A DNA stretch of 64,000 bases from Burkholderiales bacterium (GTDB lineage: Bacteria; Pseudomonadota; Gammaproteobacteria; Burkholderiales; Burkholderiaceae_C), in contig JACPOI010000036.1 in the NCBI GenBank assembly GCA_016185015.1, forward strand, positions 124,001 to 188,000, in the 5' to 3' direction. Under the pieces are notes generated by a model. It did not search any database. It was not told where the DNA came from and saw only the letters and a list, made by a program, of their open reading frames with translations. The position numbers were made by a program, and so were the translations under genes. Of this stretch, positions 57,922-64,000 are shown piece after piece. Numbering within the stretch: the first letter of the stretch is position 1; the number at the start of each line of letters is the position of its first letter.

Positions 57922-59211
57922 TCATTTCATCAGGCCCGGCAGCCACAACGAGAAGGCCGGCACATAGGTGACCAGCAGCAGGCAGACCCCCAGGGCGCCG
58001 TAGAAGGGCGCGATGGAGCGCATGACCTGCCCGACCGAAATCTCCCCGATCGCGCAGCCCACGAACTGGACGGAGCCGACCGGTGGCGTGTTCAGGCCCA
58101 GCGCGCAGTTGATCAGCATCACGATGCCGAACTGCAGCGGGTCCATGCCGAACTGCATGGCGATGGGCATGAAGATGGGCGTGCAGATCAGGATGGTAGC
58201 GGCCATGTCCAGGAAGGTGCCCAGCAGGAACAGCAGCACGTTGATCATCAGGAAGATGACCCAGGGCTCGCTGCTCACGCTTTGCATCAGTTCGCCGGTC
58301 TTCTGCGGCACCTCGTACAGCGCCATGAAATAACCGAAGGCGGCCGAGATGCCGATCAGCAGCAGCACCACGCCCGTGGTCTTGCAGGCCTTGGCACAGG
58401 CTTTGAGGAAGTTCTTCCAGCTCAGCGAGCGGTAGACCACGGTGGTGATCAGCAGGGCCCAGGCCACGGCGATGGAGGCAGACTCCGTTGCCGTGAAGAC
58501 CCCCGAGAGGATGCCGCCCAGGATGATGACCACCACCAGCAGGCCCGGCATCGCCGCGGCGAAGGCCAGACCCACCTCGCGCCAGCCGGGGAAGGCGCCG
58601 TGCGTGGGGTAACCGCGTTTCACGGCCACCCAGTAGGCGGCGGCCAGGTTGCACAGCGTCAGCAGGATGGCCGGGATGAGGCCGGCCAGGATGAGGCCGA
58701 CGATGCTGATCGAGGCGATGCCCGAAGTGGCCAGCGTGAAGATGATCAGGTTGTGCGAGGTCGGCATGATGGCGCCGACCAGGGCCGCGTGGGTGGTGAC
58801 GTTGACCGCGTAGTCGGCGTCGTAGCCCTCTTTTTTCATCAGGGGGATCATCACCGAGCCCATGGCCGAGACGTCGGCCAGGGGCGAGCCGGCGACACCG
58901 CCGAACAGCGTGCAGCCCACCACGTTGCTCATGCCCAGGCCGCCGCGCACATGGCCCACCAGGCTGTTGGCGAAACGCACGATGCGCTCGGCGATGCCGC
59001 CGTAGAGCATGAGCTCGCCGGCGAAGACGAAGAAGGGGATGGCCAGGAAGCTGAAGACCTGCATGCCGCCGACCATCTTCTGGAAGACGACGGCCACGGG
59101 CAGGCCGGCCGCGATGATGGTGGCCACGGAGGACAGGCCGATGGCAAAAGCCACGGGTACGCCCAGCAGCAGCAGGACGGTGAAACTCAGGGCGAGGACG
59201 GTCAGTTCCAT
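57922..59211 (-). CDS. TRAP transporter large permease DctM
   Basis: 429 residues with about twelve helices and the DctM signatures MELTVLALSFTVLLLLGVPVAFAIGL, GGVAGSPLADVSAMGSVMIPLM and NCALGLNTPPVGSVQFVGCAIGEISVGQVMRS. It drives Na+-coupled uptake together with the small subunit DctQ, whose gene it overlaps by ten bases, and the receptor DctP at 59792. In this setting the substrate is probably galacturonate or glucuronate. Confidence 0.95.
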   Translation of the reverse strand: MELTVLALSFTVLLLLGVPVAFAIGLSSVATIIAAGLPVAVVFQKMVGGMQVFSFLAIPFFVFAGELMLYGGIAERIVRFANSLVGHVRGGLGMSNVVGCTLFGGVAGSPLADVSAMGSVMIPLMKKEGYDADYAVNVTTHAALVGAIMPTSHNLIIFTLATSGIASISIVGLILAGLIPAILLTLCNLAAAYWVAVKRGYPTHGAFPGWREVGLAFAAAMPGLLVVVIILGGILSGVFTATESASIAVAWALLITTVVYRSLSWKNFLKACAKACKTTGVVLLLIGISAAFGYFMALYEVPQKTGELMQSVSSEPWVIFLMINVLLFLLGTFLDMAATILICTPIFMPIAMQFGMDPLQFGIVMLINCALGLNTPPVGSVQFVGCAIGEISVGQVMRSIAPFYGALGVCLLLVTYVPAFSLWLPGLMK

Positions 59212-59690
59212 GCGGGCACCACTTCCTTGCCTTGCAGCAGCGCTGCGATGTGTTCAATCGAGAACAGGACGATCAGGATGCCGGCAATGATCAGCGGCAC
59301 GTAGTCGATCCCGTCGGGGACGGGGAGCATGGGTTTTTTCTCGGACCACTTGGCGGAGGCCCACAGCCAGCCGCCCTTGGCCATCAGCGCACCGAACAGG
59401 CCGACCAGCGCGTGGATCAGCAGTTCGATGCCGCGCTGCCATTTCGGCGGCAGCAGTTGCACCATGGACTCCAGGCCGATGTGGCCGGCATCGCGCACGC
59501 CGACCGCGAGGCCGAAGGCCGTGACAAAGAGGACGAGCAACATGGCCAGGGCCTCGGCCCAGGTCGGTGTGTCGTTGAAGACGTAACGGCCGATCACCTG
59601 CCATTGCACGCACAGGATCACGGCGAGCAGGCCGACGATGGCCAGGCCCAGGCTCAGGCGCGAGAGCCAGGCGCAGATTTTTGTGTACAT
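59202..59690 (-). CDS. TRAP transporter small permease DctQ
   Basis: 162 residues with four helices. Family pattern: VILCVQWQVIGRYVFNDTPTWAEALAMLLVLFVTAFGLAVGVRDAGHIGLE. The 10-base overlap with dctM implies coupled translation. A repeat element separates it from the receptor gene. Confidence 0.93.
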   Translation of the reverse strand: MYTKICAWLSRLSLGLAIVGLLAVILCVQWQVIGRYVFNDTPTWAEALAMLLVLFVTAFGLAVGVRDAGHIGLESMVQLLPPKWQRGIELLIHALVGLFGALMAKGGWLWASAKWSEKKPMLPVPDGIDYVPLIIAGILIVLFSIEHIAALLQGKEVVPAWN

Positions 59691-59718
59691 AGTGTGGGAG
59701 TTATTTCAGGGCTGCCGC

Positions 59719-59790
59719 GGAACCGGCTTCGCCGGGCCGCTGGCAGCGCCCCCTTGAGGGGGAGGCGCCAATGGCGCCTCGGGGGTGGGC
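59719..59790 (+). repeat. Dispersed intergenic repeat, copy 2
   Basis: Starts GGAACCGGCTTCGCCGGGCC, one change from copy 1 at 22093, then CTGGC, a CCCCCTTGAGGGGG hairpin and a GGCGCC-AAT-GGCGCC hairpin. It lies in the dctP-dctQ gap of the operon and could stabilise the upstream receptor mRNA. Confidence 0.7.
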
Positions 59791-59791
59791 T

Positions 59792-60763
59792 TTACTTCGT
59801 GTCCTGTACGGCCTTGACCAGGCGCTTCATGTCGGGCGTGGTCATGAACTTCTCGTACACCGGGCCCATCACGGCCTGGAAGGACGCCTTGTCGACCTCG
59901 ATGATCTGCGCGCCCTGGGCCTTCACATTGGCCAGGGACTTGGTTTCCTGCTCGTCCCACTTCTTGCGCTGGAAGGCCACCGATTCCTTGGCGGCAGCGC
60001 GGACCATGTCCTGTTCGGCCTTGGACAGCTTGTCCCAGGTGATCTTGGACATCAGCAGCATCTCCGGCGCCATCGAGTGCTCGGTCTTGGAGTACATCTT
60101 GACGGCCTCGGCGTGCTTGGCGGTGTCGAAGGAGGGGATGTTGTTCTCGGCGGCGTCGATCAGGCCGGTCTTTAGGCCCGTGTAGACCTCGCCGTAGGGC
60201 ATGGGCGTGGCGTTGGCACCCATGGCGCTGACCAGGGCGACCCAGAGGTCGGACTGCTGCACACGGATCTTCAGGCCCTTGGCATCGGCCACGGTCTTGA
60301 TCGGCTTCTTGGCGTAGATGGAGCGGGCGCCGCTGTCATAAAAGGCCAGGCCGATGAAACCGGCCGACTCGCAGTTCTTGAGGATTTCCTCGCCGATCGG
60401 GCCGTCCAGCGACTTGCGCATATGGTCAACCGAGCGGAACAGGAAGGGCATGGTGGGCACCTGCGTCAGCGGGCAGATGCCGTTCATGGGGCTGATGTTG
60501 ACGCGGGTCATCTCCAGCGCGCCGATCTTGACCTGGTCGATGGTCTCCTTTTCGGAACCCAGGGCGCCCTTGTTGAAGACCTTGATCTTGTGCTTGCCGC
60601 CGCTCTTCTTCTCGAGCAGCTCGCTCATGTACTTGACAGCCACCACGGTGGGGTAGTCGTCGGCGTTGTGGATGTCGGCCGAGCGGAACTCCAGGGCCTG
60701 GGCGGCGCCGGCCAGGCCGAGCGCGGCCAGCAGGGTGATGAGGGTGCGGGGATGGGCTTTCAC
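59792..60763 (-). CDS. TRAP transporter solute receptor DctP
   Basis: 323 residues, GTG start behind AAGGAGACCC. Signal peptide [22 protein letters not shown]. The mature part has the DctP fold with the conserved carboxylate-binding Arg region ([46 protein letters not shown]). Similar receptors for uronates are known, and the enzymes around it support galacturonate or glucuronate as ligand. Confidence 0.94.
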   Translation of the reverse strand: MKAHPRTLITLLAALGLAGAAQALEFRSADIHNADDYPTVVAVKYMSELLEKKSGGKHKIKVFNKGALGSEKETIDQVKIGALEMTRVNISPMNGICPLTQVPTMPFLFRSVDHMRKSLDGPIGEEILKNCESAGFIGLAFYDSGARSIYAKKPIKTVADAKGLKIRVQQSDLWVALVSAMGANATPMPYGEVYTGLKTGLIDAAENNIPSFDTAKHAEAVKMYSKTEHSMAPEMLLMSKITWDKLSKAEQDMVRAAAKESVAFQRKKWDEQETKSLANVKAQGAQIIEVDKASFQAVMGPVYEKFMTTPDMKRLVKAVQDTK

Positions 60764-60817
60764 TTGGGTCTCCTTGTGGTTAGAGGTGGGTGCGTTGGGA
60801 GAGGGGGAATACGGGGC

Positions 60818-61642
60818 TCAGCTCTCGAACGGGCCTTGCTTGACGAAGCCGCCGCCCTGGTAGATGGCGATCGGGTCCTTGCCGTCGATGCGGGGCTGGC
60901 GGGCCTCGACCGCGGAGCGAAAGCGCTCCGAACTGTCTTGCGGGCGGTAGCCGATGTGGCGGGCCTGGGTGTTGTCATACCAGGCCGTGGCGTTGTCGCT
61001 GATGCCATAGATGACGCTGTGTCCGACGATGGGTGCCGTCAGCGAGGACATGACCAGGCGCTCCAGATCGTCGTAGCTCATCCAGCTGGCCAGCATGCGT
61101 CGGTCCTTGGGTTCGGGGAAGGATGAGCCGATACGCAGCGAGACGGTCTCGATGCCGTAGCGGTCCCAGTAGAACTGGGCCAGGTTCTCGCCGAAGGCCT
61201 TGGACAGGCCGTAATAACCGTCGGGGCGCATGGGCACCTCGGTGCCGATCACCTCGTCCTGGCGATAGAAGCCCGTCACGTGGTTGGAGCTGGCGAAGAC
61301 GATGCGCTTGGCGCCGTGGCGGCGGGCGCCTTCGTACACATGGTAGGTGCCCAGGATGTTGGCCGGCAGGATCTCTTCGAAAGCGTGTTCGGTCGAGATG
61401 CCGCCCAGGTGGACCACTGCATCCACCCCCTTGAGCAGGGCGTCCACGGCCTTTTTGTCTTCCAGCGCAGCGGGCATGACTTCCTCGCCGGGGCCGGCCT
61501 GGCCCAGTTCGGCGATGTCCGACAGGCGCAGCACATCACAGTAGGCCTTGAGGCGGGAGCGCAGTTCCTTGCCCAGGCCACCGGCGGCGCCGGTGAGCAG
61601 GAGTCGGCTGAAACGAAGAGGGGTGGGGTGGGCGGTCGGCAT
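60818..61642 (-). CDS. udh: Uronate dehydrogenase (NAD+-dependent, SDR)
   Basis: 274 residues. The nucleotide-binding loop is LTGAAGGLGKELR; the SDR Tyr-Lys pair is in DGYYGLSKAFGENLAQFY, with Ser in FASSNHVTGFY. The last is a typical Udh block, as is HSVIYGISDNATAWYDNTQARHIGYRP. It oxidises galacturonate or glucuronate to the aldarolactone with NAD+, the entry to the oxidative uronate pathway. First gene of the operon running to the Bug receptor at 54246, divergent from the GntR regulator. Confidence 0.93.
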   Translation of the reverse strand: MPTAHPTPLRFSRLLLTGAAGGLGKELRSRLKAYCDVLRLSDIAELGQAGPGEEVMPAALEDKKAVDALLKGVDAVVHLGGISTEHAFEEILPANILGTYHVYEGARRHGAKRIVFASSNHVTGFYRQDEVIGTEVPMRPDGYYGLSKAFGENLAQFYWDRYGIETVSLRIGSSFPEPKDRRMLASWMSYDDLERLVMSSLTAPIVGHSVIYGISDNATAWYDNTQARHIGYRPQDSSERFRSAVEARQPRIDGKDPIAIYQGGGFVKQGPFES

Positions 61643-61708
61643 GAAAATCTTGGGGCGGGTGCTGGGGTGGATCGGCTACAGTGTTGTTACGACTTGCATT
61701 TTGTCGTC

Positions 61709-61723
61709 AGTTGTCATACAACT
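61709..61723. promoter_or_regulatory. Candidate GntR/FCD operator 1
   Basis: AGTTGT-CAT-ACAACT is a perfect inverted repeat, 56 bp before the regulator gene and 66 bp before udh. Read on the other strand its core TTGTATGACAA resembles known FadR-family sites, and shares GTTGTATGA with the second site at 62588. Confidence 0.6.
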
Positions 61724-61779
61724 ATCTTCCTTGATGCGAACCGATCTTGTCAATCTCAAAACACCTGGGGTAAACCCTG

Positions 61780-62529
61780 ATGAGCTCTAGCCTTCCGCCC
61801 GTCCAACGTCGCCGGCCCCGCACGCTGGCGCTGGAACTTGTCGATTCCCTGGGCGACCGGATCCGTGACGGCCGCCTCGTCCCCGGCGACAAGCTGCCGA
61901 CCGAGGCCGCCATCATGGAAGAGTTCGGCGTGAGCCGCACCGTGGTGCGCGAGGCCATCTCCAAGCTGCAGGCCTCGGGCCTGGTGGAGACGCGCCACGG
62001 CATCGGCACCTTTGTCGTGGGCCTGGGCTATGGCGCGGCGTTTCGCATCGGGCCGGAGCAGATCGCCACCCTGCATGATGTGATCGCCGTGCTGGAGCTG
62101 CGCATCGGCCTGGAGACCGAGGCCGCCGCCCTGGCCGCGGCGCGGCGCACCGAGCGCAACCTGGTGGAAATGCGTTCGGCGCTCGATGGTTTTGCCGCCG
62201 CCCTGGCCGAGGGGCGTGATGCCGTGGGCCCCGACTTCCAGTTCCACCAGGAAATCGCCCGCGCTACCCAGAACCCCCACTTTGCCGAGCTCATGAGCAC
62301 GCTGGGCGCCATGATCATTCCGCGCGCGCGCCTGGGGGCGGCCGAGGGGGTCAGCGAGGCCCAGCGCAGCTACCTGCTGCGGGCCAATGCCGAGCACGAG
62401 AACATCTTCGACGCCATCGCCAACCGGGATTCGGATGCGGCTCGCGCGGCCATGCGCACGCACCTGGCCAACAGCCGGGAGCGCCGCCGCCGTGCGGCCG
62501 CGCTGTCGGCCGACCCCGCTGGCAAGTAG
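61780..62529 (+). CDS. GntR/FCD family regulator of the uronate locus
   Basis: 249 residues. N-terminal winged helix (KLPTEAAIMEEFGVSRTVVREAISKLQASGLVETRHGIGTFV) and FCD ligand domain with metal-binding residues (DFQFHQEIARATQNPHF, HENIFDAIANRDSDAAR). It sits between the divergent udh operon and kdgD, flanked by two inverted repeats. By analogy it represses both until a uronate or aldarate binds. Confidence 0.93.
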   Translation: MSSSLPPVQRRRPRTLALELVDSLGDRIRDGRLVPGDKLPTEAAIMEEFGVSRTVVREAISKLQASGLVETRHGIGTFVVGLGYGAAFRIGPEQIATLHDVIAVLELRIGLETEAAALAAARRTERNLVEMRSALDGFAAALAEGRDAVGPDFQFHQEIARATQNPHFAELMSTLGAMIIPRARLGAAEGVSEAQRSYLLRANAEHENIFDAIANRDSDAARAAMRTHLANSRERRRRAAALSADPAGK

Positions 62530-62587
62530 CTTTTCTGCTGTATTCCGGGATCCCGGTAGCCGAAAAGGGCTTGGACAAGATGCTTCT

Positions 62588-62611
62588 ATGTTGTATGATG
62601 ACTGACAACAT
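62588..62611. promoter_or_regulatory. Candidate GntR/FCD operator 2
   Basis: ATGTTGT and ACAACAT, perfect 7-base arms with a 10-nt spacer, lie 45 bp upstream of kdgD. The left half GTTGTATGA equals the core of operator 1. The spacing suggests one regulator controlling kdgD separately from its own promoter. Confidence 0.55.
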
Positions 62612-62656
62612 AAGATCTGTTCTGTCTTTTATTGCCCTGACTTCCGGAGACTCACC

Positions 62657-63568
62657 ATGCAAGCCCAAGAACTCAAATCCATCATGTCCAGCGGACTGCT
62701 GTCCTTTCCGCTGACCGACTTTGACGCGCAGGAAAACTTCAACCCCAAGGGTTACGCCGCCCGCCTGGAGTGGCTGGCCCCCTACGGCGCCAGCGCCCTG
62801 TTCGCCGCCGGCGGCACGGGGGAGTTCTTCTCGCTGACGGGTGACGAGTACACCCGCATCATCAAGACCGCGGTCGACACCTGCCGCGGCAAGGTGCCCA
62901 TCATCGCGGGCGCCGGTGGCCCCACGCGTTTTGCCATCCAGTGCGCACAGGATGCCGAGCGCGCCGGTGCCCACGGCATCCTGCTGCTGCCGCACTACCT
63001 GACCGAAGCCGGCCAGGAAGGCCTGATCGCCCATGTGGAGCAGGTCTGCAAGAGCGTGAAGTTCGGTGTCATCGTCTACAACCGCAACGTCTGCCGCCTC
63101 ACGCCCGACTCCCTGGCCATCCTGGCCGAGCGCTGCCCCAACCTGATCGGCTTCAAGGACGGCATCGGCGACATCGAGCTCATGTCCTCCGTCTACATGA
63201 AGATGGGTGACCGTTTTGCCTATCTGGGCGGCCTGCCCACGGCCGAGGTCTACGCCGCAGCCTACAAGGCCCTGGGCACGCCGGTGTATTCCTCGGCGGT
63301 GTTCAATTTCATCCCCAAGACCGCGATGGACTTCTATCATGCAGTGGCCAAGGACGACATGGCCACCCAGCATCGCCTGTTGCGGGAATTCTTCATGCCC
63401 TACCTGCAGATCCGCAACAAGGGCCAGGGCTATGCCGTGAGCATCGTCAAGGCCGGCGCCAAGCTGGTCGGCCACGATGCCGGCCCCGTGCGTGCGCCGC
63501 TGACCGACCTGAAACCGGCCGAGATGGAAGAATTGGCCGCGCTGATCAAGAAGCTGGGCCCGCAGTAA
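62657..63568 (+). CDS. kdgD: 5-dehydro-4-deoxyglucarate dehydratase KdgD
   Basis: 303 residues of the DapA/NAL aldolase superfamily. Motifs: [45 protein letters not shown] with the Tyr, and the Schiff-base Lys in [10 protein letters not shown]. It dehydrates and decarboxylates 5-dehydro-4-deoxyglucarate to 2-oxoglutarate semialdehyde. The dehydrogenase that finishes the route to 2-oxoglutarate is not in the window; it may follow the Bug receptor to the right. Confidence 0.95.
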   Translation: MQAQELKSIMSSGLLSFPLTDFDAQENFNPKGYAARLEWLAPYGASALFAAGGTGEFFSLTGDEYTRIIKTAVDTCRGKVPIIAGAGGPTRFAIQCAQDAERAGAHGILLLPHYLTEAGQEGLIAHVEQVCKSVKFGVIVYNRNVCRLTPDSLAILAERCPNLIGFKDGIGDIELMSSVYMKMGDRFAYLGGLPTAEVYAAAYKALGTPVYSSAVFNFIPKTAMDFYHAVAKDDMATQHRLLREFFMPYLQIRNKGQGYAVSIVKAGAKLVGHDAGPVRAPLTDLKPAEMEELAALIKKLGPQ

Positions 63569-63600
63569 ACCCGTTCCCCATCACAACGAAGGAGACCACC

Positions 63601-64000
63601 ATGAAAAAGTTTCTGTCCCTGCTGGTACTGACCGCTGCCACCTGCAGCGCCTGGGCCTGGCCCGACAAGCCTGTCACGCTGCTCGTGCCCTTCCCGCCGG
63701 GCGGCTCGACCGATCTGATCGCCCGCACCCTGGCGCCCAAGCTGCAGGAAAAACTGGGTGGCACCTTTGTGGTGGACAACAAGGCCGGCGCGACAGGCTC
63801 TATCGGTGCCGGCCAGGTGGCCCGCTCGGCGCCCGACGGCCACACCCTGCTGGTGGCCTCGCTCGGCCCCTACGTGATCACGCCGCACCTGATCAAGGTG
63901 CCCTATGACGCGCTCAAGGACTTCGACTACATCACGGTCGCCGTGCAGGCGCCCAACGTGCTCGTGGTGCCCGCCGCCTCGGCGCACAACTCGCTGGCCG
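63601..64000 (+). CDS. Bug-type (TctC) periplasmic solute receptor, cut by right edge
   Basis: The first 133 residues are seen. AAGGAGACC precedes ATG by 4 bases; signal peptide [19 protein letters not shown]. The mature start [29 protein letters not shown] and [22 protein letters not shown] are family signatures. It is downstream of kdgD by 32 bp and likely in the same transcript. It is a different member from the receptor at 54246. Confidence 0.92.
   Translation, partial: MKKFLSLLVLTAATCSAWAWPDKPVTLLVPFPPGGSTDLIARTLAPKLQEKLGGTFVVDNKAGATGSIGAGQVARSAPDGHTLLVASLGPYVITPHLIKVPYDALKDFDYITVAVQAPNVLVVPAASAHNSLA

Overview
The window is GC-rich, tightly packed bacterial chromosome. Several features point to a betaproteobacterium of the Burkholderiales, most likely Comamonadaceae: the gene families present, two periplasmic receptors of the Bug type, GTG/TTG starts, and a short intergenic repeat of the kind seen in that family. 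This placement is an inference, since no rRNA or marker phylogeny could be run. I saw no tRNA or rRNA gene, no CRISPR array and no transposase.

Layout. 1-10.9 kb: signalling and housekeeping genes, including a 7-TM protein with a degenerate GGDEF domain (cut by the left edge), two tandem diguanylate cyclases, an SRAP-family protein lacking its catalytic Cys, a secreted MORN-repeat protein, an OsmC-like protein and a cold-shock/Excalibur fusion. 11.17-13.25 kb: an AT-rich island holding a complete retron, read on the minus strand as promoter, msr-msd RNA, nucleoside-deoxyribosyltransferase-like effector, then reverse transcriptase. It lies between glnS and a DUF427 gene. 13.3-29 kb: glnS with an extra segment of about 100 residues, a secreted caspase-like protein, a MacAB-type efflux operon, uppP, an alpha/beta hydrolase and mutS. 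29-32 kb: a two-gene signalling operon made of a CxxCH periplasmic sensor with HAMP and a Ser/Thr kinase fused to a nucleotide cyclase domain.

32-40.7 kb: a probable nitrogen-compound (ureide/purine-derived) catabolic locus. It has a GntR/FCD regulator, an amidase, a polysaccharide-deacetylase-like (allantoinase-type) hydrolase and a SnoaL-like protein on one strand. Divergent from these are an ABC solute receptor, a LivH permease, a single-chain LivM-LivG-LivF fusion and an HpxZ/AtzH-like protein. 40.7-44.5 kb: a five-gene operon in which every junction is a 4-nt overlap, built around an Fe-S photolyase and a photolyase-like protein whose domains look rearranged. 44.8-54.2 kb: a PAS-GGDEF-EAL protein, suhB, a tRNA methyltransferase, cysE, an EamA transporter, mogA, darP and pmbA.

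54.2-64 kb: an oxidative uronic-acid locus. A TRAP transporter (DctPQM) would import the uronate, uronate dehydrogenase oxidises it, a lipoprotein lactonase may open the lactone, GarD dehydrates galactarate and KdgD makes 2-oxoglutarate semialdehyde. A GntR/FCD regulator sits in the middle beside two matching inverted repeats. Two orphan Bug receptors flank the locus, the second cut by the right edge.

The most interesting system is the retron. Both proteins carry the expected motifs, and a complete msr-msd architecture can be read directly in the 200 nt upstream: a1/a2 pairing, two msr hairpins and an 11-bp msd hairpin, behind a plausible sigma-70 promoter.
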